A stretch of 64,000 nt of DNA, taken from assembly GCF_030657335.1 (NCBI RefSeq), contig NZ_CP131039.1, positions 2,062,501 through 2,126,500 of the forward strand, in the 5' to 3' direction. Source of the DNA: Croceibacterium aestuarii. GTDB taxonomy: Bacteria; Pseudomonadota; Alphaproteobacteria; Sphingomonadales; Sphingomonadaceae. How positions within the stretch are numbered: the first letter of the stretch is position 1; the number at the start of each line of letters is the position of its first letter. Made by a program: the position numbers and the translations under genes. Of this stretch, positions 27,670-36,430 are shown one piece after another. The notes beneath the pieces are model-generated. The model was not told where the DNA came from, made no database searches, and saw nothing but the letters and a program-made list of their open reading frames with translations.

Positions 27670-28586
27670 TTGGAAGATCCACTCTGGCTTGCGAGCAGCT
27701 GTTCGAAGCGCGCTGCCGACGTGTGGGCATAATGCTTGCAGCCGACCGGATCGACGATCGCCATCTTGCCGCCGAAACGCTCGGCCATGTCGCTGGCACC
27801 AGGGTGCGGGGTCATGAGGATGTCGCACGGCAGGTCGGCCACGACCTCGAAGCCCCTGCGGACCTGGGCGACATAGTCCGGGTGGTCGGCGAAGCGGTAT
27901 CCCTCCGCGGCGGGCGTGCTGAGCGAATCCGCGTAGGCAATCGTCAGGCACTTGTCGCCTTCGCAGCTTTGCCAGGTCCAGCTGGTCGAGCCCGGCGTGT
28001 GCGAGGGCGTCGAGTGGCCTGTGAAGGTAAGCGAGCCGAGGCGGAACGTGTCGGCATCTTCGATCACCTTGTCGATCGGGAACCCGTCGAACGGCGGGAT
28101 CATCGCCGCCTGCGGGTCCTGCGGATAGGGCTTGCCGGTCTCCAGCGGCTTGACGGCGCCGCGAAGAGCGACGGTTTCACCGCCGCTCAGGCGCCTAAGT
28201 TCCGCCGTGGCGCCGACATGATCGAGATGCTCGTGGCTCGACAGCAGGGCCTTGACCGAGGTGACGGGATAGCCGAGCCGCTCGATATTGGCGCGCACCA
28301 GAGGTGCCGCTTGGGCCATTCCGGTGTCGAGCAGCACATTGCCATCGGCCGAGGTCACGAGCAGCGCCGCGATGCCGCATGTGCCCACGTAATAGGTGTT
28401 GCCGAAGACGCGGAACGGCGGGGCCGGTGCGGTCCAGGCTTCGCGTCCGCTACCGGCACCGGCGCATTGCGCCTGCCAGTCGGCAAAGCTGGCGAGGCCG
28501 GGAAGCCTTGTCGGGGCGTCTGCGACCGGAGCCGGGGCGCAGCCGGCAAGCGCGAGAACCCCTGCTGCAAAAAGTCTAGCGAACAT
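27666..28586 (-). CDS. Subclass B3 metallo-beta-lactamase fold protein
   Basis: Predicted 306-residue exported zinc hydrolase. The N-terminus has a lipobox (LAGC, Cys16). The B3 pattern is clear: WTAPAPPFRVFGNTYYVGTCG, then the zinc ligands H118-E-H120-L-D122-H123, H196 in SHTPGS and H261 in TPHPGAS. All ligands expected for two zinc ions are present. Such enzymes can open beta-lactam rings, but many chromosomal B3-like proteins act on other substrates, so resistance is not shown. ATG 28586 has GGAG upstream and overlaps the SDR stop; the gene end overlaps prmA. Confidence 0.88.
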   Translation of the reverse strand: MFARLFAAGVLALAGCAPAPVADAPTRLPGLASFADWQAQCAGAGSGREAWTAPAPPFRVFGNTYYVGTCGIAALLVTSADGNVLLDTGMAQAAPLVRANIERLGYPVTSVKALLSSHEHLDHVGATAELRRLSGGETVALRGAVKPLETGKPYPQDPQAAMIPPFDGFPIDKVIEDADTFRLGSLTFTGHSTPSHTPGSTSWTWQSCEGDKCLTIAYADSLSTPAAEGYRFADHPDYVAQVRRGFEVVADLPCDILMTPHPGASDMAERFGGKMAIVDPVGCKHYAHTSAARFEQLLASQSGSSK

Positions 28587-29286
28587 AGCTCGCTCCATTC
28601 GCGTCGAGCGTGGCGCCGGTCAGGCTGGGCGGGGCGTCGAGCGCGCAGAACACCGCGCAGGCGGCGATTTCCTCGGGCCTCGCCACGCGGCCGAGCGGGA
28701 TATCGGCAAGGATGCCATTGCCGCCGCGGCTGTCGAGGTAGTCGCCGGCCATCGCGGTGTCGGTGAAGCCGGGGGCGATGGCGTAGCTGTAGATGCCTTG
28801 CGCGGCGTAGGCGCGGGCGATGGTCTTGTGCAGCGCCAGCATGCCGCCCTTGCTCGCGGCATAGTGCCAATGGTCGGGCGAATCGCCGCGGTGTCCGGCT
28901 CGGCTGGCGATGTGCACGATGCGCCCGCCGCTGCCGCTCTCCAGCCAGTCGCGCACCGCGAAACGGCTGAGTTGCGCGGCGGCGGTGAGATTGATGCGCA
29001 CGGTGTCCTCCCACGCGTCGAGCCATGCGATGTCGGAGGAGTCGAGCGGGTTGGCTGCAAATAACCCGGCATTGTTGATCAACACGTCGATCTGCCCATC
29101 CGCGCGTTCGAGCGCCTCTTGCCACAAGTGCTGCGGGGCGGGGGGATCGAGGAAGTCGGCAGCGACGGTATCCTCGTCGCTTGCCCGGCTGGCGTGGCCG
29201 ATGACCGTGCAGCCGCGCGCGCGCAGGGCCTGCGCAACGGCCTTGCCGATGCCCCGCGAGGAGCCGGTGAGAAGGACGGTAGGCAT
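28576..29286 (-). CDS. Short-chain dehydrogenase/reductase (FabG-like)
   Basis: Predicted 236-residue NAD(P)-dependent oxidoreductase. It has the TGSSRGIGKAVAQAL cofactor motif, NNAG, a catalytic Ser in HIASRAGHRG, and YAASKGG (Tyr-x3-Lys). The substrate is not clear; it resembles 3-oxoacyl-ACP reductases but no fatty-acid genes surround it. ATG 29286 is the start nearest the Rossmann motif. Its 3' end overlaps the metallo-beta-lactamase start by 11 bp, making it the first gene of the overlapping SDR/lactamase/prmA/DUF2459 run. Confidence 0.88.
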   Translation of the reverse strand: MPTVLLTGSSRGIGKAVAQALRARGCTVIGHASRASDEDTVAADFLDPPAPQHLWQEALERADGQIDVLINNAGLFAANPLDSSDIAWLDAWEDTVRINLTAAAQLSRFAVRDWLESGSGGRIVHIASRAGHRGDSPDHWHYAASKGGMLALHKTIARAYAAQGIYSYAIAPGFTDTAMAGDYLDSRGGNGILADIPLGRVARPEEIAACAVFCALDAPPSLTGATLDANGASYVR

Positions 29287-29432
29287 CGCGCCGCCATACC
29301 CGCGGGCCAGCGCGGCGTCACCCCCGCGCGCGTCGCGAGCGGTCTTGCAGATGCTTCGGCCCGACGACCGTTGCATGCCCGGGATGAGGGTCCTAAGAGG
29401 CGGCCACGATTGCCGAAGCATACGGATAACCA

Positions 29433-29828
29433 ATGGCCCAACGCCCGCTCTCGCCGCATCTTTCGATCTGGAAATGGGGACCGCACATGACGGTCTCCAT
29501 CCTCCACCGTGTCACCGGCGATGGCATGGCGCTGGTCGGCCTCCCGGTGCTGCTGTGGTGGCTCGGAGCCCTGGCGAGCGGCGAACAGGCATACGCCGCG
29601 TTCGTGGGCCAGGCTTCCAGCTGGTACGGGCTGGTCGTGCTGGTGGGGCTCAGCTGGGCGTTCTTCAACCACCTCTCCTCCGGCATCCGGCACTTCGTGC
29701 TCGACATCGGCGCGGGTTACGAACTGACCACCAACAAGGCGTTCTCGCTGGTGTGCATCGTGGCGGGGCCGGTGCTCACCGCGGCATTCTGGCTCATCCT
29801 GCTGTGGAAGGGGCTGCTCCATGGGTAA
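29433..29828 (+). CDS. sdhC: Succinate dehydrogenase cytochrome b556 subunit
   Basis: Membrane anchor subunit of complex II, binding haem b and ubiquinone. The 131-residue protein has RPLSPHLSIWKWGPHMTVSILHRVTG, including the conserved S-I-x-H-R-x-T/S-G quinone-site motif, and three transmembrane helices. HLSSGIRHFVLD supplies the haem-ligand His. It is first in sdhCDA and overlaps sdhD by 8 bp. Confidence 0.96.
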   Translation: MAQRPLSPHLSIWKWGPHMTVSILHRVTGDGMALVGLPVLLWWLGALASGEQAYAAFVGQASSWYGLVVLVGLSWAFFNHLSSGIRHFVLDIGAGYELTTNKAFSLVCIVAGPVLTAAFWLILLWKGLLHG

Positions 29829-30207
29829 CGGCACCCCGCTCGGCCGCGTCCGCGGCCTCGGCTCGGCCCGCGAGGGCACCCATCACTGGGTGCTCCAGCG
29901 CATCACCGGCATGGGCAATCTACTTTCTGTCGGCTTCCTGGTCGCCAGCCTGCTGCTCTTGCCCGACCTATCCTACGCGACGCTGCGCGAGTGGATCGCC
30001 GGGCCGATCCCGGCAACCGTGATGGCGCTGCTGGTCGTTTCCACCTTTTGGCATGCCCGCCTCGGGCTGCAGATCATGATCGAGGACTACGTGCACACCC
30101 CCGGCAACAAGACCGCCGTCCTGCTCGCGCTCAATCTCGCCGCGATTGCGGGTGCGGCGTTCGGCCTTTTCTCGATCGCCCGTCTCGCACTGGGAGGAGC
30201 CGCCTGA
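29821..30207 (+). CDS. sdhD: Succinate dehydrogenase membrane anchor subunit
   Basis: Second membrane anchor of complex II, 128 residues with three helices. It shows [20 protein letters not shown] at the start and [22 protein letters not shown], the conserved SdhD motif with haem/quinone-region His and Asp/Tyr residues. Its TGA shares a base with the sdhA ATG (TGATG). Confidence 0.95.
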   Translation: MGNGTPLGRVRGLGSAREGTHHWVLQRITGMGNLLSVGFLVASLLLLPDLSYATLREWIAGPIPATVMALLVVSTFWHARLGLQIMIEDYVHTPGNKTAVLLALNLAAIAGAAFGLFSIARLALGGAA

Positions 30208-32042
30208 TGGCTACCCAGAACAGCCGCACGGTGGGCAATCAGCCGGCCTACGCAATCGTCGACCATACCTACGACACCGTGGTGGTCGGCGCCGGCGGCT
30301 CGGGCCTGCGCGCGGTCCAGGGCAGCGCCGAGGCGGGGCTGCGCACCGCCTGCATCACCAAGGTCTTCCCGACCCGTAGCCACACCGTCGCAGCACAGGG
30401 CGGCATCGCCGCCAGCCTCGGCAACAACACGCCCGACCACTGGCAGTGGCACATGTACGATACCGTCAAGGGCTCCGACTGGCTCGGCGACCAGGACGCG
30501 ATCGAATACATGGTGCGCGAGGCCCCGCAGGCGGTCTACGAACTCGAGCACGCCGGGGTGCCGTTCAGCCGCAACGACAACGGCACCATCTACCAGCGCC
30601 CGTTCGGCGGGCACATGCAGAACATGGGCGAAGGCCCGCCGGTGCAGCGCACCTGCGCCGCCGCCGACCGCACCGGCCACGCCATGCTCCACGCGCTCTA
30701 CCAGCAGAGCCTGAAGCACGACGCCGACTTCTTCATCGAATACTTCGCCATCGACCTGATCATGGACAAGGGCCGCTGCGTCGGCGTGATCGCGCTGTGC
30801 CTCGACGACGGGTCCATCCACCGCTTCCGCGCCAAGGCCGTGGTGCTGGCGACCGGCGGCTATGGCCGGACCTACTTCACCTGCACCAGCGCTCATACCT
30901 GCACCGGCGACGGCGGCGGGATGGTGCTGCGCGCCGGGCTGCCGCTGCAGGACATGGAGTTCGTCCAGTTCCACCCGACCGGCATCTACGGCGCCGGCGT
31001 TCTCATCACCGAGGGTGCGCGCGGCGAGGGCGGCTATCTGACCAACTCCGAGGGCGAGCGGTTCATGGAGCGCTATGCCCCGAGCGCCAAGGACCTCGCC
31101 AGCCGCGACGTCGTCAGCCGCTCGATGGCGCTGGAAATCCGCGAAGGACGCGGCGTCGGGCCGCACAAGGACCACATCTTCCTGCACCTCGACCACATCG
31201 ATCCCAAGGTGCTCGCCGACCGGCTGCCGGGCATCACCGAGAGCGGCAAGATCTTCGCCGGTGTCGACCTGACGCGCCAGCCGCTGCCGGTGGTGCCCAC
31301 GGTCCACTACAACATGGGCGGCATCCCGACGAACTATCACGGCGAAGTCGTCACCATCGGCGTCGACGGCGATCCGGAAACCGTCGTGCCGGGGCTGTTC
31401 GCGGTGGGCGAGGCGGCCTGCGTCTCGGTTCACGGCGCCAATCGTCTTGGCTCGAATTCGTTGATCGATCTGGTCGTCTTCGGCCGCGCCACGGCGCACC
31501 GCATTGCCGAGCTCAACAAACCGGGCGAGCGGCAGGAAGAACTGCCCAAGGACAGCGCCGATTTCGCGCTGACCCGGCTCGACCATTTCCGCCACGCCAA
31601 GGGCGATAAGCCCACGGCGGAAATCCGCACCGAAATGCAGCGCGCCATGTCGGCCCACGCCGCGGTGTTCCGGACCGACGAACTCATGGCGGAAGGCGTG
31701 GAGATGCTCGGGCAGATCTACCGGTCGATGGAGCATATCTCGGTTACCGACCGCTCGCTGATCTGGAACAGCGATCTCATCGAGACGCTCGAGCTGGACA
31801 ATCTCATCGCCCAGGCGACGGTGACGATGCACTCGGCGCACAACCGCAAGGAATCGCGCGGCGCCCATGCGCACGAGGACTACCCCGAGCGCAACGATGC
31901 CGAGTGGATGAAGCATACCGCGGTGTGGATGAACGGCTGGGGCGGCAAGGGCGGCGAGGTGAAGATCGACTACCGCCCGGTCCACGAATACACCCTCACC
32001 GACGACGCCAAGTACATCGAGCCGAAGAAACGCGTGTACTAG
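30207..32042 (+). CDS. sdhA: Succinate dehydrogenase flavoprotein subunit
   Basis: Catalytic FAD subunit oxidising succinate to fumarate. The 611-residue protein has [12 protein letters not shown] (dinucleotide fold), the flavin-attachment HTVAAQGG segment (His covalently bound to FAD), active-site [10 protein letters not shown] and HPTGIYG, and [19 protein letters not shown] near the end. The C-terminus carries [20 protein letters not shown]. The usual next gene, sdhB for the iron-sulfur subunit, is not here: the next gene is on the opposite strand. Confidence 0.98.
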   Translation: MATQNSRTVGNQPAYAIVDHTYDTVVVGAGGSGLRAVQGSAEAGLRTACITKVFPTRSHTVAAQGGIAASLGNNTPDHWQWHMYDTVKGSDWLGDQDAIEYMVREAPQAVYELEHAGVPFSRNDNGTIYQRPFGGHMQNMGEGPPVQRTCAAADRTGHAMLHALYQQSLKHDADFFIEYFAIDLIMDKGRCVGVIALCLDDGSIHRFRAKAVVLATGGYGRTYFTCTSAHTCTGDGGGMVLRAGLPLQDMEFVQFHPTGIYGAGVLITEGARGEGGYLTNSEGERFMERYAPSAKDLASRDVVSRSMALEIREGRGVGPHKDHIFLHLDHIDPKVLADRLPGITESGKIFAGVDLTRQPLPVVPTVHYNMGGIPTNYHGEVVTIGVDGDPETVVPGLFAVGEAACVSVHGANRLGSNSLIDLVVFGRATAHRIAELNKPGERQEELPKDSADFALTRLDHFRHAKGDKPTAEIRTEMQRAMSAHAAVFRTDELMAEGVEMLGQIYRSMEHISVTDRSLIWNSDLIETLELDNLIAQATVTMHSAHNRKESRGAHAHEDYPERNDAEWMKHTAVWMNGWGGKGGEVKIDYRPVHEYTLTDDAKYIEPKKRVY

Positions 32043-32054
32043 GGAGCGGGGCGA

Positions 32055-32612
32055 TCAACTCGCCTCGCCGGACAACTGCCGGGCCGCCCGCGCGAACAGT
32101 GCGCCGCTGGCGGACCATGTCAAAACGAAGAAGCTGTCGATGACCAGCGCAGGGCTGACCGCGTCGACCAGATGGACGAGCAGGACGAGCGCCTGCGCGC
32201 CCGCCGTTGCCAGCATCGCCCGCGCGAGCCGCGCAGGATCGCGTCCGGCGGTGATCGCGGCGCACGCGGCAATGCCGAGCACGGCGATATAGACCAAGTT
32301 GAGCGGATCGTCCGGCGCGCCGACGATCCCCACGGCCATGATGATCCACAGCGCCAGAAAGGCCGTCAACGCGGCAATGGCCGCCCCGGCGCGATAGGCG
32401 AGATTGGCGCTGCCCCGCGCGGCCAGTTCAAGCACGCCGCCAAGCGCCGCGAGCATCAGCCCGGCGACGGCAAAGTCGCCGAAGGTCCAGTCGACCTCGG
32501 AGGTGAACTGCATGGCGACGGCGGGCAGGGCAAGCAGCAGGGCGGCGAGCGACCAGCCGCCGATTCTCAGACTTCGGGTCGTGGCGGGACTCATTTCAAG
32601 CAGGGCGGGCAT
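32055..32612 (-). CDS. Hypothetical multi-pass membrane protein
   Basis: Predicted 185-residue inner-membrane protein with about six hydrophobic helices and few charged residues. FTSEVDWTFGDFAVAGLML is the most polar conserved-looking stretch. Similar proteins in sphingomonads are unannotated. ATG 32612 has an AGAGGAG ribosome site. It converges with sdhA and lies downstream of the winged-helix regulator on the same strand, 89 bp from it, so coregulation is possible. Confidence 0.7.
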   Translation of the reverse strand: MPALLEMSPATTRSLRIGGWSLAALLLALPAVAMQFTSEVDWTFGDFAVAGLMLAALGGVLELAARGSANLAYRAGAAIAALTAFLALWIIMAVGIVGAPDDPLNLVYIAVLGIAACAAITAGRDPARLARAMLATAGAQALVLLVHLVDAVSPALVIDSFFVLTWSASGALFARAARQLSGEAS

Positions 32613-32701
32613 GGCAAACTCCTCTGATCTGGTGGAGCGCGCTTGTCGCGTGGTGACTCCCTGAGCGTCATGAGTGGCGGCTGAGCAATATGTGAGGATA
32701 C

Positions 32702-33718
32702 TCAGCGCGCGCGCAGCCGGCGAACCAGCGTGAGCGCGCCTGCCACGCTGGCGGCGAACACCGCACCCTCCGCGGCGGTAACCAGCGCCAGGCCGGTCGA
32801 GCCGATAGCACCCTCGTCGCTGAGATGCGTCCCGGGAAACTTTGCCGCCAGCGACACCAGGCTCCCGGCCAGGAGCCGGCCGCCGAGCAGGGCGATGGCG
32901 AGGCCGGCCAGCCCCCCCGCGGCGAAGCCCGGCAGCGTGCGTCGCCACAGCGGCCGGCCGTTGGCGCGCGAGGCAAGCCAGCTGCCGACGCCGGTCGCCG
33001 CACCGAGCGCGAAGCCTTCCGGTGCACCGGTCATCGCGTTCGGAGCGCGGCCGAACAGCAGGTTGAACAGGTCGGTGCCGACCATGTGGGCCACGCCGCC
33101 GACGAGCAGCCCGCCAAGGGCGCCGCCGGCCAAGCTCCAGAGGCCGCGCCGGCTCTTCTGCGCCGCGCCGACCGCGATCCCGAGCCCGACCGCGCCCCCG
33201 GCAACGAGACCGAGGAAGAGCGCGAGACTGATCATGACCAGGAGCGTCGATGCCGCACCGATGCCGGGCGCGACAAGGCCGCTCGAAGCATAGGCGAGGC
33301 CGACCACGGCGCCGGCGGCCCCGGCACCGAGCGATCCGGCAGCTGCCTCGGCCCACGGGGAATGTGCTCGCGGCCGGGCAAGCGGGGCCATCGGTTCGCC
33401 CGCGCGCTCGACCGCCGCGATGAAGCGATAGCCGTGGCGCGGTACGGTCTCGATGAAGCACGGTGCACTTGCGTCGTCGCCGAGCGCGCGGCGCAGCGTG
33501 CGGATGCACTGGGTCAGCGCTTCGTCGGTTACCGGGATTCCGCGCCACACCTCGTCGTGGAATCGGTCCTTGCTAACCAGCCGCCCAGGGGTGGCGAGCA
33601 TCAACAGCAGGGCATCGAGATAGCGTGCGTTGAGCTCGACCGTCTCGCCTTCGCGGGTCAAGCGCCGGTCGGCCGCATCGACTATGAAATCGCCGAAGCA
33701 ATAGCGCGCTGGGTCCAT
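32702..33718 (-). CDS. Winged-helix transcriptional regulator with membrane domain
   Basis: Predicted 338-residue CadC/ToxR-like regulator. The first ~100 residues form an OmpR-type winged helix (YCFGDFIVDAADRRL, VSKDRFHDEVWRGIPVTDEALTQCIRTLRRALGDD, VPRHGYRF). The rest is Gly/Ala-rich with several predicted membrane helices, so DNA binding may be coupled to a membrane signal. No phosphoacceptor receiver domain is present. It diverges from the DUF202 gene and likely controls itself or the membrane protein downstream; the target is unknown. Confidence 0.82.
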   Translation of the reverse strand: MDPARYCFGDFIVDAADRRLTREGETVELNARYLDALLLMLATPGRLVSKDRFHDEVWRGIPVTDEALTQCIRTLRRALGDDASAPCFIETVPRHGYRFIAAVERAGEPMAPLARPRAHSPWAEAAAGSLGAGAAGAVVGLAYASSGLVAPGIGAASTLLVMISLALFLGLVAGGAVGLGIAVGAAQKSRRGLWSLAGGALGGLLVGGVAHMVGTDLFNLLFGRAPNAMTGAPEGFALGAATGVGSWLASRANGRPLWRRTLPGFAAGGLAGLAIALLGGRLLAGSLVSLAAKFPGTHLSDEGAIGSTGLALVTAAEGAVFAASVAGALTLVRRLRAR

Positions 33719-33782
33719 GGGCGCGTACCTAACCGAATCTCGGCCGCTTGCCACCTTTACGGCGCGCGCGCGTTGGGGATGC

Positions 33783-34244
33783 ATGGCCGAGAACGAACTC
33801 AAGCGGGCGACCAAGACGCAGGAAAAGCTCGCGGACAGTGCGGAAATGCTGGCCGACAGCGCGGAAACGCAGGAGACAAGCGCGCTGCGGCAGGAAGACA
33901 GCGCCGAGCGCCGGACCCGGCTCGCCGCCGATCGCTCGCTGCTCGCTGCCGAGCGGACCTATGCTGCCTGGATGCGCACCGGGCTCGCTGCGCTGGCGGC
34001 CGGCATCGGCGGCAAGGCGCTGCTCGACAAGCTGGTCGAGCCGTGGCTGGTGCTGACCGCGTCGATCGTGCTGATCCTGTTCTCGGAATTCTGCTTCGTC
34101 GCCGGCGTCTGGCGCGAACTGAGCGGCAATGCGCTGCGCCCCGATCCGGACACCGCCAAGTTGCCGGGGTGGGTGCTCATCGTCTTCAACGGCTTTCTCA
34201 TCGTGCTCGGCTTCGCCGTGCTCGTCGGCATCGTCACTCGCTAG
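33783..34244 (+). CDS. DUF202 (YidH-like) membrane protein
   Basis: Predicted 153-residue inner-membrane protein. The N-terminal ~50 residues form an Ala/Glu/Ser-rich coiled coil (ADSAEMLADSAETQETSAL). The DUF202 core follows: LAAERTYAAWMRTGLAAL, then two further helices (VLTASIVLILFSEFCFVAG and VLIVFNGFLIVLGFAVLVG). Function of the family is unknown. The ATG follows GGGGATGC. It is transcribed away from the winged-helix regulator, only 64 bp apart, and its stop overlaps the cyclophilin gene by 11 bp. Confidence 0.82.
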   Translation: MAENELKRATKTQEKLADSAEMLADSAETQETSALRQEDSAERRTRLAADRSLLAAERTYAAWMRTGLAALAAGIGGKALLDKLVEPWLVLTASIVLILFSEFCFVAGVWRELSGNALRPDPDTAKLPGWVLIVFNGFLIVLGFAVLVGIVTR

Positions 34245-34854
34245 CGCAGGTCAGGCAGCGGGCGGAAACGATGGTGACCGGTTCGGCGAGCATCTGGCCC
34301 TTCATCCAGCCTTCGCCCTTGTCGGGGTCGGTCGGTGCATCGAAGATCGCTTTCACCACCTCCATCCCCGCGGTGACGTGCCCGAAAGCGGCAAATCCCG
34401 CCCGGGCATCCTCGGTATCGCCGTCGGGATCGGCGTCGAGGCTGGGCATGGCGGAAAGCAGAATCGAGAAATCGCCGGTCGCTGTTCCAGGTGCGTAGCG
34501 CGCCATCGAGATCGTGCCCGCGGTGTGCCTGATCCCGGTCCGGCTCGTCGGCTCGTGCGCGATCGGGTCTCGGATCCGGTCGGGATTCATCTGCGTGCCG
34601 CCTTGGACGAGACCGCTCGGCTGCTCGCCCCAATCGAGCCGCATCGCGCGGTAGAATGCCGTCCCGTCGAAACGCTTTTCGGCGACATAGCGGAGGAAAT
34701 TGGCGGCCGTCACCGGCGCCCGCTCGCTCTCGATCGCCAGCGTGATATCGCCCATCGTGGTTGCGAGAACGACCGTGTCGGTCCTGGCCCCGTCTTGCGC
34801 GGCAAGCGGTGCGGCGAACAACAGGGCGGCGACAGGAACGAATCGCTTCAGCAT
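34234..34854 (-). CDS. Periplasmic cyclophilin-type peptidyl-prolyl isomerase
   Basis: Predicted 206-residue protein-folding enzyme. A signal peptide (MLKRFVPVAALLFAAPLAAQ) is followed by a cyclophilin fold: VLATTMGDITLAIESERAPVTAANFLRYV, FDGTAFYRAM, GTISMARYAPGTATGDFSILLSAMPSLD and GFAAFGHVTAGMEVVKAI. The phenylalanine/methionine core of the active site is partly replaced (TGDFSI), so activity may be reduced. AAGGAGCC lies before ATG 34854. Its 3' end overlaps the DUF202 gene convergently. Confidence 0.9.
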   Translation of the reverse strand: MLKRFVPVAALLFAAPLAAQDGARTDTVVLATTMGDITLAIESERAPVTAANFLRYVAEKRFDGTAFYRAMRLDWGEQPSGLVQGGTQMNPDRIRDPIAHEPTSRTGIRHTAGTISMARYAPGTATGDFSILLSAMPSLDADPDGDTEDARAGFAAFGHVTAGMEVVKAIFDAPTDPDKGEGWMKGQMLAEPVTIVSARCLTCASE

Positions 34855-34959
34855 GGCTCCTTGTGCCCGCAAAGGCGCCCTCCGGACCAGCGTGTTCGAG
34901 CGCAAATCGGAGCTGGTCGTTGTTGGAACGCGGGCTGGAATCGCGCAGTCCCCGGGCGG

Positions 34960-35397
34960 TCAGGCCGCGGCGACGCTTTCGAGGCGCCGCGCAAAGGCGG
35001 CGGCATCGGGGACGAGATCGTCGAGCGTGTAGGCGTCGAGATGGGCCAGAAAGGCCTCGACGGCACCGGACAAGGCTGGCTTCAGCGCACACAGGCCGTT
35101 GACCGCGCAGCCCGACGCAGCAGCAAAGCAGCCGACGAAACTGTCCAGCGTCTCGAGCCGCCGCACGACCTGGCCGACCACGATGTCGCTGGCTGGCCGC
35201 GCAAGGCGCATTCCGCCGCCGCGCCCGCGAAATGTCTCCACGAAGCCCTCCGCCTGAAGACGCTGCGCGACCTTGGCCAGGTGGTTGCGCGAAATGTCGT
35301 AGCGGCGGGCGATTTCGTCGACCGAAAGCTGTCGTTCGGTAGCGGCAAGCGCCATCAGGATGCGTAGCGCGTAGTCGGTGTGAAGGCTCAATTGCAT
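34960..35397 (-). CDS. Rrf2 family regulator, NsrR-like
   Basis: Predicted 145-residue winged-helix regulator. The start MQLSLHTDYALRILMALAA and the DNA-recognition helix region SVDEIARRYDISRNHLAKVAQRL match Rrf2/NsrR. Three Cys (C-x6-C-x5-C in VGCFAAASGCAVNGLCAL) are at the positions that hold the nitric-oxide-sensitive iron-sulfur cluster in NsrR, with slightly different spacing. It is divergent from a truncated haemoglobin gene across a 78-bp gap with a palindrome. A nitric-oxide sensing repressor is therefore the best guess. Confidence 0.85.
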   Translation of the reverse strand: MQLSLHTDYALRILMALAATERQLSVDEIARRYDISRNHLAKVAQRLQAEGFVETFRGRGGGMRLARPASDIVVGQVVRRLETLDSFVGCFAAASGCAVNGLCALKPALSGAVEAFLAHLDAYTLDDLVPDAAAFARRLESVAAA

Positions 35398-35443
35398 AAA
35401 ATAGGCATATCACATGTTGATTTAATCGGCAACGCGACATAAC

Positions 35444-35460
35444 AGGTACTTCAAATACCT
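35444..35460. promoter_or_regulatory. Predicted Rrf2/NsrR operator palindrome
   Basis: AGGTACTT-C-AAATACCT is an 8-1-8 inverted repeat with one mismatch (AGGTA and TACCT perfect). It lies 15 bases before the haemoglobin ATG, overlapping the likely promoter, in the gap divergent from the Rrf2 gene. It resembles NsrR-type half-site symmetry; the site is inferred. Confidence 0.5.
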
Positions 35461-35475
35461 AATAAGTGAGTCGCC

Positions 35476-35976
35476 ATGTCCATTGCCGCAGCCCGTTCCC
35501 GCAAGCCCGATGCCGACAGCAGCGCCTATGCCGCGCAGAAGCGAGCCGAAAAGCGCGCCTCGGCCGAGGCGATCGGCGTCGATGCCGAGTACGTCGATCA
35601 CTTCGTCGAAGCGTTTTACGGCAAGGTTCGCGAGGACGAGCTGCTCGGCCCGACCTTCGCCGAACGCATTGCCGACTGGCCGCGGCATCTCGGCCGAATG
35701 AAGGCCTTCTGGCGCTCGGTGCTGCACAACAGCGGCGAGTTTTCGGGCAACCCCATCCTCAAGCACCTCGCGATTCCCGGCCTCGATATCACTCACTTCA
35801 GCCGCTGGCTCGACCTCTTCTACGCAACGCTGCGCGAAGCCGAGCCCACGTCCGAAGCGACCGCGCTCGTCGGTGAGCGGGCGCGAATGATCGCCGACAG
35901 CCTGCTCACCGCAATCGCCATGCGCCGCGACGGACTTCCCGCGGGGCGCGCCGGAAAGGATCTTCCCCATGTCTGA
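35476..35976 (+). CDS. Group III truncated haemoglobin
   Basis: Predicted 166-residue haem protein. The globin core begins about residue 38 (YVDHFVEAFYGKVREDELLGPTFAERI) and continues with WPRHLGRMKAFWRSVLHNSGEFSGNPILKHL, which contains the conserved FW and the H-L haem-proximal region of group III. TrHb3 proteins bind oxygen or nitric oxide and are often linked to nitrosative stress. It is the first gene of a three-gene unit, overlapping the next by 8 bp, and lies behind the predicted NsrR site. Confidence 0.88.
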   Translation: MSIAAARSRKPDADSSAYAAQKRAEKRASAEAIGVDAEYVDHFVEAFYGKVREDELLGPTFAERIADWPRHLGRMKAFWRSVLHNSGEFSGNPILKHLAIPGLDITHFSRWLDLFYATLREAEPTSEATALVGERARMIADSLLTAIAMRRDGLPAGRAGKDLPHV

Positions 35977-36430
35977 GCCCCTTCGCAAACCCGAAATTGC
36001 TCCGCCCGCACCCGCAGCCTTGAAAGAGTTGCTGCCCGCGCCGCGGCTGGCCGTCGACAACGACAACGATGTTTCGCCGAGGGTGGGCGAACGGACGGGT
36101 TTCGAAATTCCGGTCTGGATCTGGGGCGCGATGGTTGGCTGCTACGCGGCCTTCCTGGTGCTCTTGCTCGCCGCGACCGGCGGCGCCCGGGCCGGCTTCG
36201 CGATTGCCGTTTCGGCGGCCTACGTGGCGATGTTCTTCGGCACGACCCGCGTCATGCTGCGCCAGGCCCCGCTGCAGCCGCGCAGCCCGCTCTCGCGCTC
36301 GGGCGGCAAGCTGGCGACGCTCTACGGTCCGCTCAGTCGGGGTGCAGTCGTGGCGCAGATGCTGGTGGTACCCGGCGCGATCGTCCTGTTCGGCACGGCC
36401 GTGCTGATCATCCGTCTGGCGGTGTTCTGA
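35969..36430 (+). CDS. Hypothetical three-helix membrane protein of the haemoglobin operon
   Basis: Predicted 153-residue inner-membrane protein. A Pro-rich N-terminus (KPEIAPPAPAALKELLPAPRLAV) precedes three hydrophobic helices (VWIWGAMVGCYAAFLVLLLA, GFAIAVSAAYVAMFFGTT, VVAQMLVVPGAIVLFGTAVLII). No known motif is recognised. It overlaps the haemoglobin gene by 8 bp and the DUF1971 gene by one base (TGATG), so it is translated with them and may serve the same nitric-oxide response. Confidence 0.7.
   Translation: MSEPLRKPEIAPPAPAALKELLPAPRLAVDNDNDVSPRVGERTGFEIPVWIWGAMVGCYAAFLVLLLAATGGARAGFAIAVSAAYVAMFFGTTRVMLRQAPLQPRSPLSRSGGKLATLYGPLSRGAVVAQMLVVPGAIVLFGTAVLIIRLAVF

Noticed and set aside
27666-28586. 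Acquired antibiotic-resistance gene
   Set aside because: The B3 fold is complete, but it is tightly overlapped with housekeeping genes and no mobile element is near, so resistance is not supported.
30087-31985. Long open frame opposite sdhA
   Set aside because: It is a mirror of the GC-rich sdhA codons, with a His/Arg/Ala-rich product unlike any known family.
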